A stretch of 15,863 nucleotides of DNA from an uncultured Treponema sp. (GTDB lineage Bacteria > Spirochaetota > Spirochaetia > Treponematales > Treponemataceae), in NCBI GenBank assembly GCA_937923945.1, contig CALDWC010000131.1, forward strand, positions 1 to 15,863, in the 5' to 3' direction. The translations under genes were made by a program, and so were the position numbers. The notes beneath the pieces were generated by a model. The model was given only the letters and a program-made list of their open reading frames with translations. It did not search any database and had not been told where the DNA came from. Below, piece by piece: positions 5,831-12,139 of this stretch. Position 1 is the first letter of the stretch. Each line of letters opens with the position of its first letter.

Positions 5831-5858
5831 TTATCGGTAATTTGACATAAAAACTTTA
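5831..5858 (-). promoter_or_regulatory. Sigma-28 (FliA) promoter of first flaB
   Basis: On the minus strand: TAAA (5858-5855), a 16-base spacer, ACCGATAA (5838-5831). The FliA/SigD consensus is TAAA, 14-16 bases, GCCGATAA/T, so only one base of the -10 differs. It lies 75 bases upstream of the flaB ATG. Confidence 0.82.
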
Positions 5859-5891
5859 ACGGTTTTTCTCTTTTTCCGTGAAACTTTTCGA

Positions 5892-6569
5892 CTATTGCGG
5901 TTTTCGCGATGGGCACAAATCGTTCAGAACGCAGGTTGCGCATTCCGGGTTCCGTGCTTTACAGGTATAACGCCCGAAAAGAATCAGCAGGTGATGGGCA
6001 TTTTTTAGGTATTTCGGCGGGGTAATCCGCAATAAATCGGCTTCAACCGCTTCCGGCGTTTTTCCGGTTGAAAGCGTCAGCCGGTTTGCAACGCGTAAAA
6101 TATGCGTGTCGACGGCAATCGTGTTTTGTCCGAACGCAATATTGAGGACGACATTGGCGGTTTTTCGCCCCACACCGGCAAGGCTGGTCAACGCTTCAAA
6201 AGAATCGGGAACAACTCCGCCGAAATCGGAAATCAGTTTTTCGGACATTTTAATAATATGCTTTGCTTTGGTGTTATAATAATTGATGCTCGAAATTGCA
6301 GCACGTACGTTTTCTTCACCGAGGGCAAGCATTTTTTCCGGTGTATCAGCGAGTGCAAACAGTTTTTCCGTTGCTTTATTGACCCCCGCGTCCGTTGCCT
6401 GGGCGGAAAGAATTACTGCGGTTAAAAGCGTAAAATTATTTTTGTAATGCAGTTCGCTTTTTGGATTTGTGATGTGCTTCGAAAGTCGTAAAAAAATTTC
6501 ATTGATTGTATCGGGTTGCAGCATAGGGGTAGGGTACACGGGAAGCCCTTTTTTTTCAAGAGGACGCAT
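5892..6569 (-). CDS. nth: Endonuclease III (DNA glycosylase/AP lyase)
   Basis: Base-excision repair enzyme that removes oxidised pyrimidines and cuts at AP sites. The helix-hairpin-helix is at about 128-142 (LAGVGRKTANVV) with catalytic Lys136; the catalytic Asp154 is in AVDTHI. The iron-sulphur loop is complete: C203-x6-C210-x2-C213-x5-C219. LLTAVILSAQATD near 48-60 is also typical. The frame from 6569 gives 225 residues, with about 15 more at the N-terminus than the Escherichia coli enzyme; ATG 6524 (MLQPDTINEIF) would match the usual length but has no ribosome site, whereas 6569 has GAGG only two bases away. The start is therefore unsettled. A weak TTGACT / TTTATT promoter candidate with 18-base spacing lies at 6623-6594. 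Confidence 0.95.
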   Translation of the reverse strand: MRPLEKKGLPVYPTPMLQPDTINEIFLRLSKHITNPKSELHYKNNFTLLTAVILSAQATDAGVNKATEKLFALADTPEKMLALGEENVRAAISSINYYNTKAKHIIKMSEKLISDFGGVVPDSFEALTSLAGVGRKTANVVLNIAFGQNTIAVDTHILRVANRLTLSTGKTPEAVEADLLRITPPKYLKNAHHLLILFGRYTCKARNPECATCVLNDLCPSRKPQ

Positions 6570-6632
6570 TGCCTCACGTTAAATCTCTCTCGAAATAAAA
6601 ACGATTCATCAGCTACAAGTCAATAAGCAAAA

Positions 6633-6876
6633 GGAGCCCCTTATTAATTCAATCGAGAATTAAATCAGCGCTTTAACATGATAGGTAAGATCGCGTGCAA
6701 TCTTACCTTGTGTAAGGCGATCGCATTACCTCATGTAAGATGATCGTCTTACCATTGGTAAGATGATCGCATTACCTTAGGTAAGATGATCGCATTACTG
6801 TTACTGCAATGATAGGGTGATAAGTGTTTCAAGAAAACGCCGATTAAAGGCTTGACGGTCGTTTATCAGTGCCTCC
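6633..6876. mobile_element. Possible MITE-like element, degenerate
   Basis: The left end GGAGCCCCTTATTAA (6633-6647) and the reverse complement of the right end, GGAGGCACTGATAAA (from 6862-6876), match at 11 of 15 positions. Just inside the left end is a hairpin TTAATTC/GAATTAA (6644-6663) very like copies A and E of the dispersed repeat. Near the right end, 6835-6856 matches 20 of 22 bases of the 60-bp element at 7179-7200. No transposase and no clear target duplication are present, so mobility is only inferred. Confidence 0.4.
6708..6799. repeat. 23-bp tandem repeat array, four units
   Basis: Four consecutive 23-base units (6708-6730, 6731-6753, 6754-6776, 6777-6799) fit GTAAGATGATCGCATTACC preceded by a variable 4-base linker. 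A fifth, variant palindrome, GGTAAGATCG..AATCTTACC (6684-6707), precedes them. Each unit is partly palindromic (GGTAA...TTACC around TGATCG), so the array could be a set of protein-binding sites or a minisatellite. Confidence 0.85.
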
Positions 6877-6970
6877 TTAAGTTTATAAGTCAAGCACTTT
6901 TATTACTTTTTGCTTTATTTACTGCTCCGTTAAAAATACGAGCCTGCCTATTTGAAAATAGAGACTTGCT

Positions 6971-7054
6971 ATTCAAAAATACATACGATGTATTCAAAAA
7001 TACGTACGATGTATTCAAAAATACGTACGGTGTATTCAAAAATACGTACGGTGT
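6971..7054. repeat. 21-bp tandem repeat array, four units
   Basis: Four perfectly phased 21-base units: 6971-6991, 6992-7012, 7013-7033 and 7034-7054, each ATTCAAAAATACGTACG(A/G)TGT with at most two substitutions, plus a degenerate fifth unit after 7055. Each contains the palindrome TACGTA/CGTACG. Since 21 is a multiple of three, open frames encode heptads (YSKIRTV or FKNTYGV), but no start codon with a ribosome site precedes them. Confidence 0.88.
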
Positions 7055-7176
7055 ATTTAAAAAAATCATTGTTTCCTTATAAATTGAAAATTTTAAACTT
7101 TGATTGCTTGCTTATTGTACTAATGTTCAAAGTCTTGCAAGCAAATTATATGCCAATAAAGATATTTACTCGTTAC

Positions 7177-7236
7177 GGAAACGCTGATTAAAGGCTTGGC
7201 ACTGATTAATCTTGATTGGATTAATCAGTGCCTTCC
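7177..7236. repeat. 60-bp dispersed composite repeat
   Basis: Starts with the 17-mer GGAAACGCTGATTAAAG (7177-7193), then GCTT, then a perfect 14-bp inverted repeat GGCACTGATTAATC (7198-7211) / GATTAATCAGTGCC (7219-7232) around a 7-base loop, ending TTCC. Outer ends are also roughly inverted. This is the most complete copy in the window and defines the two modules found elsewhere: the 17-mer (1689, 11988, and approximately 6834) and the hairpin (11, 6644, 11795). Confidence 0.8.
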
Positions 7237-7283
7237 TTCAAGCAGTAGTTATCCGCAAAAACATGTCGAAAGCGGCGGCGGTC

Positions 7284-7318
7284 TTTTGCGTATGCGGCAG
7301 GGAGCTTCATACGCAAAA
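7284..7318 (-). terminator. Hairpin downstream of gpmI
   Basis: TTTTGCGTATG (7284-7294) and CATACGCAAAA (7308-7318) form a perfect 11-bp stem with a 13-base loop, 20 bases beyond the gpmI stop. The position suits a transcript end, but no U-run follows on the gpmI strand, so it is at best an atypical terminator or a 3'-end stabiliser. Confidence 0.4.
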
Positions 7319-7338
7319 ACGCATGCGGTGTATTTATA

Positions 7339-8997
7339 TTACGCCTTTAATTCCGCGATGGATTCGCAGTAGTCGGCGGGAGGAATCAGTCCCAGCATCG
7401 TCATTACCGTTGCGGCAACCGAAGCAATGCCTAAACCGCTTTTCAGCTCGGTGCGGTATTCGCCGCGATATTCGGGATCGTAAATCACGAAAGGGACGGG
7501 ATTAAGCGAGTGGCTCGTTTTGGCTTTCGGTTTACCGGCGGCGTTTAATTGCACGCTGCCGTCTTTTGCATGTTCGTACATATCGTCGGCGTTTCCATGA
7601 TCGGCGGTGATGAGCATAATCCCGCCGGCTTTTTTTACCGCCTGCACCAAGCGGTTTAACTGAATGTCCATCGCTTCCATTGAACAGATAACGGCTTGAT
7701 AGACTCCGGTGTGTCCGACCATATCGCCGTTTGGAAAATTGAGCCGGATACATTGCGATGTTCCGCTTTCAATTTCTCGGATTACGGCATCGGTGATGTC
7801 CGCACATTTCATCCAGGGACGCTGTTCAAACGGCACGATGTCGCTTTTGATTTCGCAGTAGGTTTCAAGCTGTTCGTTAAATTTTTCCAATCGGTTTCCG
7901 TTAAAAAAGTAGGTAACGTGTCCGTACTTTTGCGTTTCACTGATTGCGTATTGTGTAATGCCGGTCGCACAAAGATATTCACTCATAGTGCGGTCAATTT
8001 CCGGCGGTGAAACTAAAAAGTGTTTCGGGATTTTTAAGTCGCCGTCGTATTCCATCATGCCGGCGTAAAACACTTTCGGAAAACGTTTTCTCTCGAAATG
8101 CGTAAAATCATGTTCGCGTTCAAAGCACTCGGTTATTTCCAGCGCGCGATCACCGCGGAAATTAAAAAATACCACGGCGTCTCCGTCCTGCACGGTACCG
8201 ACGGGTTTTCCATTTTCCGCTATCACAAATTCATGGAGGTCTTGGTCAATGACACCAGGCGTTTCTTGCCGCAGCGTTTTAATCGCTTCGACCGCACTCG
8301 GAAATTGTCTTCCTTCGCCGAGCACGTGAGCGTACCAGCCGCGTTTCACCATTTCCCAGTTTGCACCGTAGCGGTCCATCGTGATGTACATGCGTCCGCC
8401 GCCTGATGCGATTTTGCACGTGCAGCCGTGTGTTTTGCTTTGCTGCGCTAAAAACGTTTCGAGCGGTTCGATGTACTCAAGTGCGGACGTTTCCGGTACG
8501 TCGCGTCCGTCTAAAAGCGTGTGCACAAAAATACGCTGAATCCCGTCCGCTGCCGCTTTTTCGATGAGCGCTTTCAAGTGTTCGATGTGCGAATGAACAT
8601 TGCCGTCGGATAAAAGCCCGATCAAGTGAAGCGTCGAAGTATGCGCGCGAGCAAACTTTTTAAGGTCAAGCCAGGTTTGGTTTTCAAAGATTTTTCCGCT
8701 TTTGATTGCCGCAGAAACGAGCGCCGCTCCCTGCTCAAAAACCCGACCGCAGCCCATTGCATTGTGGCCGACTTCGCTGTTACCCATATCCTTGTCGCTC
8801 GGCAGTCCGACCGCCGTTCCGTGCGCTTTGAGACGGGTGTTCGGCTGTGTTGCCAATAATTCCCGCAAACACGGCATGCGTGAATCGGCTACGGCATCGC
8901 CTTCACGGTACTTGCCGAATCCTACGCCGTCCATAATAACCAACACTACCGGACCTCGTCTCCCTTTCCATTGTGTGTTTTTTTCTAATGCTTCCAT
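7339..8997 (-). CDS. gpmI: 2,3-bisphosphoglycerate-independent phosphoglycerate mutase
   Basis: Glycolytic enzyme converting 3- to 2-phosphoglycerate in the cytosol through a phosphoserine, with two metal ions. The 552-residue length is slightly above the usual 510-ish. Metal site and catalytic residues visible: D23 in VLVIMDGVG, nucleophile S74 in DKDMGNSEVGHNAMG, LSDGNVHSH near 128, GRDVPETS near 164, FFNFRGDR near 273, D466/H467 in TADHGN, and H496 in TSHSLNPVP. The start is supported by GAGGAG (9011-9006), eight bases before the ATG; this site overlaps the TGA stop of the upstream CBS-domain gene, so the genes form an operon with likely coupling. Codons and composition look like its neighbours. 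Confidence 0.96.
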   Translation of the reverse strand: MEALEKNTQWKGRRGPVVLVIMDGVGFGKYREGDAVADSRMPCLRELLATQPNTRLKAHGTAVGLPSDKDMGNSEVGHNAMGCGRVFEQGAALVSAAIKSGKIFENQTWLDLKKFARAHTSTLHLIGLLSDGNVHSHIEHLKALIEKAAADGIQRIFVHTLLDGRDVPETSALEYIEPLETFLAQQSKTHGCTCKIASGGGRMYITMDRYGANWEMVKRGWYAHVLGEGRQFPSAVEAIKTLRQETPGVIDQDLHEFVIAENGKPVGTVQDGDAVVFFNFRGDRALEITECFEREHDFTHFERKRFPKVFYAGMMEYDGDLKIPKHFLVSPPEIDRTMSEYLCATGITQYAISETQKYGHVTYFFNGNRLEKFNEQLETYCEIKSDIVPFEQRPWMKCADITDAVIREIESGTSQCIRLNFPNGDMVGHTGVYQAVICSMEAMDIQLNRLVQAVKKAGGIMLITADHGNADDMYEHAKDGSVQLNAAGKPKAKTSHSLNPVPFVIYDPEYRGEYRTELKSGLGIASVAATVMTMLGLIPPADYCESIAELKA

Positions 8998-9009
8998 AAA
9001 TTAAACTCC

Positions 9010-10281
9010 TCATTTTGTTTTTGTCAATTTTGACGTATCCGCCCGTACGGATACAATTTTTCTGTCTTCAATTTTTTCAATTGTAAAATCAATATTTTCG
9101 ATGGTAATCACGTTCCCTTCATTCGGAAGGACTTCAGCGGTTTCTAAAATTAAACCCGCAATCGTGTCGTAAAATTCCGACTGCAAGTTCATATCGAGGG
9201 ACGTTTGCAGCTGGAGTTCCCGATTGACGTCATACAATTTGGCGTCTCCTTTGATACGGAATCGATTTGCACCGAGCGGAATGATTTCTTTTTCTTCACC
9301 GGAGTCGTATTCATCGGTAACGGTTCCGAATACGGCGGTGATAATATCGTCCATTGTTGCAAGCCCCGCATTTTGCCCGTATTCGTCAATCGCGATGAGT
9401 ATGTTTGTGCGGTTTGTTTTCATACGCTCAATGACGCGGAACATGCCCGCCGTTTCAGGGACAAAAACGGCTTCGCGCATTAAGTCGGTTACGTGTATGT
9501 GCTCACCGCCTTTGAATAAAATATCTTTGTAGTGAAGGATTCCCAAAACGGAATTAGTGTCATCATCGGCACACACCGGCAAGCGGGAAAATTTTGTTTC
9601 GCTAAACAGCTCAACCGCTTCGGAAAGCGGCATATCCGCAGTGAGATATTTTATTTCGGACACCGGCGTTACGATATTCCGCAATTTTAAATCCCGCAAG
9701 CGAATTGCACCGGTGAGTAAATTTTGTTCATCGATAGTTAAGGCCCCGTCTTCGGCACTCATATCGACCAGAATTTGCAGTTGTTCATCGGTGATCTCTG
9801 CGGTGTTTTTTTTGCTGAATACCGATAAAAAGCGTACAACGCCGTTGGAAAGAAGCCCCAGTAAAAACGTAACCGGTAAAAATATTCCGTTAACTATTTT
9901 TAAAACCGGCGTTGCTTTTACGGTGATATCCGTCGGTTTATACGCGGCAAGATTTTTAGGTAAAATTTCCGCAAAAAAAATGATAAGGACGGTTATGATT
10001 ATCGTTGAAATTGTGGTTGCACCGGCATCAAATTCTTTGATTGTGAACGCCGTTACGATACTCGTGGTGATGTTGTTCACCAGGTTGGTTCCGACCAGTG
10101 TCGAAGAGACGACTTGACTGCGTTTTGCCAGAAGTTCAAATGTTGCTTTGTTTTTTTCGGACGAGAGTTTCCGCATGTCCGTTTTTGTAACCCCGGTAAT
10201 TGCAGTTTCCGTACATGAAAAAAATGCCGCTAAAAAAATCAACCCGATCACGGCGATGCACATCAGTAAAAATTCCATCAT
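9010..10281 (-). CDS. CNNM/CorC-HlyC family CBS-domain membrane protein (second copy)
   Basis: A 423-residue membrane protein with the standard three-part layout. The N-terminal CNNM (DUF21) domain has hydrophobic segments at about 5-24, 58-80, 91-108 and 126-150 and the signatures FFSCTETAITG and FFAEILPKN. The two CBS domains lie at about 203-257 and 266-325 (RNIVTPVSEI..., IDEYGQNAGLATMDDI), and a CorC_HlyC domain fills 333-420. Homologues are Mg2+/Co2+ transport proteins or were named haemolysins (TlyC-type); cation efflux is the better supported role, and haemolysis should not be assumed. Its ATG lies one base after the stop of the paralogue upstream, within AACGGGTAAGATG, so translation is probably coupled. 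Confidence 0.92.
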   Translation of the reverse strand: MMEFLLMCIAVIGLIFLAAFFSCTETAITGVTKTDMRKLSSEKNKATFELLAKRSQVVSSTLVGTNLVNNITTSIVTAFTIKEFDAGATTISTIIITVLIIFFAEILPKNLAAYKPTDITVKATPVLKIVNGIFLPVTFLLGLLSNGVVRFLSVFSKKNTAEITDEQLQILVDMSAEDGALTIDEQNLLTGAIRLRDLKLRNIVTPVSEIKYLTADMPLSEAVELFSETKFSRLPVCADDDTNSVLGILHYKDILFKGGEHIHVTDLMREAVFVPETAGMFRVIERMKTNRTNILIAIDEYGQNAGLATMDDIITAVFGTVTDEYDSGEEKEIIPLGANRFRIKGDAKLYDVNRELQLQTSLDMNLQSEFYDTIAGLILETAEVLPNEGNVITIENIDFTIEKIEDRKIVSVRADTSKLTKTK

Positions 10282-10282
10282 C

Positions 10283-11569
10283 TTACCCGTTTAATTCCGT
10301 TACTTTGAGCTTGGTAATTTTTTTATCGGTCGTTTCCAACACTTCAAAGCGATAATCATCAATTTCAATGCTCGAACCAACGGAAGGCATATCACCGAAT
10401 TGTTCCAACACAACGCCCGCAATGGTTTCATGCTGTGTGTCGACAAAAGCGGTGCGGAATTTTTCGTTAAATGCGGAAATTTGCATGGAGCCTAAAACGA
10501 TAAAGCCATCCGCGGTTTTTATATAGTCGTCGGCAAAAGTGCTCACATCGTATTCGTCTTCGATGTCGCCGAATACCGCTTCGGTTAAATCCTCAAGGGT
10601 TACTACGCCGGCGGTACCGCCGTATTCGTCAAGCACGATGAGCATATTTTGCCCTTCGCAGTGAAAAAGTTTTTGCAGTGCGTCGGAGTCGGCGGATTCA
10701 AACGTAAAAACGGGTTTTCGCATGTAGGCGTGCAAGTCAAAATTTTCCGCTTCGGCGTGATCGGTAAAAAGCGGCGAAACAAAAAAATCTTTAATGTAAA
10801 AAATGCCTTTGATGTCGTCGATATCTTTATCATACACCGGAAAGCGTGAAAAATGAGACTTTTCGGAAAGGGCTAAAATTTCATCAATGCCCGCATCAAT
10901 AGGTACGGCTTGAATTTCGGGACGCGGCGTCATAATATTTTTTGCTTGAATCTCGGCGTAACTTAAAATTTTTTCCATCATATTCCGTTCATACCCGGTA
11001 AGCTGTCCGAGTTTTTCACTTTCCTCAAAAAAAGTTTTTAAATCTTCTTCGGTTACATCCGCACTTTTTTGCTGATTGCTCACACCCAGTAAACATAAAA
11101 AAGGCTTGGTCAGCACGGTAAAAAGCCGTACGAACGGCGTGCATATTTTGATAAGCACCGTGATAAGCCGCGACGAATGGAGGGCGATTGCATCGGGGTA
11201 GGCGAGGGCAACCGCTTTCGGAACAATTTCACCGAAAATCAGCACTAAAATCGTCGCGAAAGCGACCGCAATTCCGACGGCACTTTCGCCGGAAAAAAGA
11301 GTAACTGCAATTGTGGTAATGACAACGGCAATGAGGGTATTTACCAGCGTATTTCCGATTAGTCCGGTCGTTAAAAAATCCTGCTTGTTTTTTAAAATAG
11401 TGTGGACGCGAATTGCTTTTTTATTTTTGCATTGTTTTAAATATCGTATACGGAGTTTGTTTGCACTTAAAAAAGCCGTTTCCGTCGCGGAGAAAAACAT
11501 CGACCACAGAAGCAAAAACACTAATAAAATAATCTGCACCGACGATGCAGATGGAGGTTGATCATTCAT
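10283..11569 (-). CDS. CNNM/CorC-HlyC family CBS-domain membrane protein (first copy)
   Basis: A 428-residue paralogue of the next gene. The CNNM domain has hydrophobic segments at about 11-27, 66-92, 99-118 and 134-162, with MFFSATETAFLSANK and IFGEIVPKAVAL. CBS domains are at about 212-264 and 281-338 (IMTPRPEIQ..., LDEYGGTAGVVTLEDLTEAVFGDIEDEYD), followed by a CorC_HlyC domain to the end. Likely a cation transporter. The frame extends to a TTG at 11608, but that TTG is part of the -35 box TTGACA of a good promoter, so the start is placed at ATG 11569, only about ten bases after the -10; no ribosome site is visible. First gene of the operon with the second paralogue and gpmI. Confidence 0.92.
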   Translation of the reverse strand: MNDQPPSASSVQIILLVFLLLWSMFFSATETAFLSANKLRIRYLKQCKNKKAIRVHTILKNKQDFLTTGLIGNTLVNTLIAVVITTIAVTLFSGESAVGIAVAFATILVLIFGEIVPKAVALAYPDAIALHSSRLITVLIKICTPFVRLFTVLTKPFLCLLGVSNQQKSADVTEEDLKTFFEESEKLGQLTGYERNMMEKILSYAEIQAKNIMTPRPEIQAVPIDAGIDEILALSEKSHFSRFPVYDKDIDDIKGIFYIKDFFVSPLFTDHAEAENFDLHAYMRKPVFTFESADSDALQKLFHCEGQNMLIVLDEYGGTAGVVTLEDLTEAVFGDIEDEYDVSTFADDYIKTADGFIVLGSMQISAFNEKFRTAFVDTQHETIAGVVLEQFGDMPSVGSSIEIDDYRFEVLETTDKKITKLKVTELNG

Positions 11570-11579
11570 ATCTTTATGC

Positions 11580-11608
11580 AGTGTAGTGCTTTTGAGAGCC
11601 TTTGTCAA
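11580..11608 (-). promoter_or_regulatory. Sigma-70-type promoter of CNNM-CNNM-gpmI operon
   Basis: On the minus strand: TTGACA (11608-11603), a 17-base spacer, TACACT (11585-11580). Transcription would start around 11573, giving an untranslated leader of only a few bases before the ATG at 11569. Confidence 0.7.
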
Positions 11609-11740
11609 GTGTATATCGAAAAATACGCAAAACTAAGGTCGTATAATTATTCTATTCCAAATTCCAATAAAAACATCGCACACTGCCTCGAAAACACCTT
11701 GAAAATAAAAAAATTTTATCCAACTTTCGGTCTTTTGCAC

Positions 11741-11769
11741 TTGATTTAAATATGAATATTTACTATGAT
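11741..11769 (+). promoter_or_regulatory. Candidate promoter for tRNA-Pro and gcv genes
   Basis: TTGATT (11741-11746), a 17-base spacer, TATGAT (11764-11769). It precedes the repeat element at 11789-12004 and lies about 270 bases before the tRNA. A second, weaker candidate (TTGCTG at 11966-11971, TTTAAT at 11989-11994, spacing 17) lies at the right end of the repeat element. The rest of 11609-11788 is AT-rich, and I see no gene in it. Confidence 0.45.
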
Positions 11770-11788
11770 TAGGTATGATTTTATTTAA

Positions 11789-12004
11789 GGAGACACTGAT
11801 TAATTCAGTCGAGAATTAAGGTCGTCGTTCAAAAACTCAGGTTAGATTTTGAAAAGGCTACCTTGCCAGTGTCCACCTTTAAAATCGTTGTTTCGCAAAT
11901 GTTCAGAATCTACCTTATAGTACTGAATATTGAGAAACAAGTAGGAGAAACTTTGCGAAGCAAAGTTGCTGTTAAACGGCGTTAAGCCTTTAATCAGCGT
12001 TTCC
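11789..12004. mobile_element. MITE-like element with imperfect terminal inverted repeats
   Basis: The left end GGAGACACTGATTAA (11789-11803) and the reverse complement of the right end, GGAAACGCTGATTAA (from 11990-12004), match at 13 of 15. Both ends are bordered by TTAA (11785-11788 and 12005-12008), which is either a 4-bp target duplication or an extension of the inverted repeat to 19 bp. Inside the left end is the hairpin TTAATTC/GAATTAA; near the right end is a perfect hairpin ACTTTGC-GAA-GCAAAGT (11950-11966). There is no coding capacity; the 216-bp size fits a non-autonomous element. Confidence 0.5.
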
Positions 12005-12007
12005 TTA

Positions 12008-12031
12008 AAGCACCGTGGTTTTTCGGTGCTT
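12008..12031 (+). promoter_or_regulatory. Hairpin immediately upstream of tRNA-Pro
   Basis: AAGCACCG (12008-12015), loop TGGTTTTT, CGGTGCTT (12024-12031): a perfect 8-bp stem ending six bases before the tRNA. It is followed by A residues on the plus strand, so it is not a terminator for that strand; it might guide tRNA 5' processing. Confidence 0.4.
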
Positions 12032-12037
12032 AAAAAA

Positions 12038-12111
12038 CGGGCAATAGCGCAGTTGGTTAGCGTACAAGTCTGGGGGACTTGGGGTCCCCGGTTCAAATCC
12101 GGGTTGCCCGA
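12038..12111 (+). tRNA. tRNA-Pro (anticodon GGG)
   Basis: A complete 74-base cloverleaf. The acceptor stem CGGGCAA/TTGCCCG has the C1-G72 pair typical of bacterial tRNA-Pro. D stem GCGC/GCGT with loop AGTTGGTTA; anticodon stem CAAGT/ACTTG with loop CTGGGGG, so the anticodon is GGG (12072-12074); variable loop GGGTC; T stem CCCGG/CCGGG with loop TTCAAAT; discriminator A. CCA is not encoded. It is 28 bases upstream of gcvT with no terminator between. Confidence 0.96.
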
Positions 12112-12139
12112 TTTTATTTAGTGCGAGGAGGAAGTGAAA

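Larger units (their letters stand above)
6570..7338. other. Gene-free, repeat-filled intergenic region
   Basis: This stretch of about 770 bases lies between the 5' end of nth and the 3' end of gpmI. I see no credible gene: open frames here begin with TTG codons, lack ribosome sites and cover tandem repeats. It holds a possible MITE-like unit (6633-6876) with a 23-bp array, a 21-bp tandem array, an AT-rich stretch (7055-7170) in which I see nothing, a 60-bp hairpin element (7177-7236) and a hairpin downstream of gpmI. Confidence 0.7.

Noticed and set aside
6684..7054. CRISPR array
   Set aside because: The repeats are directly adjacent with no unique spacers, unit lengths are 21 and 23 bases, and no cas gene is present.
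6852..7191. Two overlapping open frames with heptad repeats as possible small proteins
   Set aside because: Both begin with TTG, neither has a ribosome site, and their content is produced by the 21-bp array and flanking AT-rich DNA. Reported as a repeat instead.
7212..7505. Plus-strand open frame overlapping the gpmI 3' end
   Set aside because: It has no family resemblance and no ribosome site, and most of it is antisense to gpmI.
9557..10117. 186-residue plus-strand open frame inside the CNNM gene
   Set aside because: It is a shadow of the minus-strand coding sequence, with no ribosome site and no recognisable domain.
11570..11608. N-terminal extension of the first CNNM protein from TTG at 11608
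   Set aside because: The TTG is the start of a TTGACA -35 box with a matching -10 at 17-base spacing, and no ribosome site precedes it.
11609..12139. Glycine riboswitch upstream of gcvT
   Set aside because: No tandem glycine-aptamer core could be recognised; the space is taken up by the repeat element and the tRNA.
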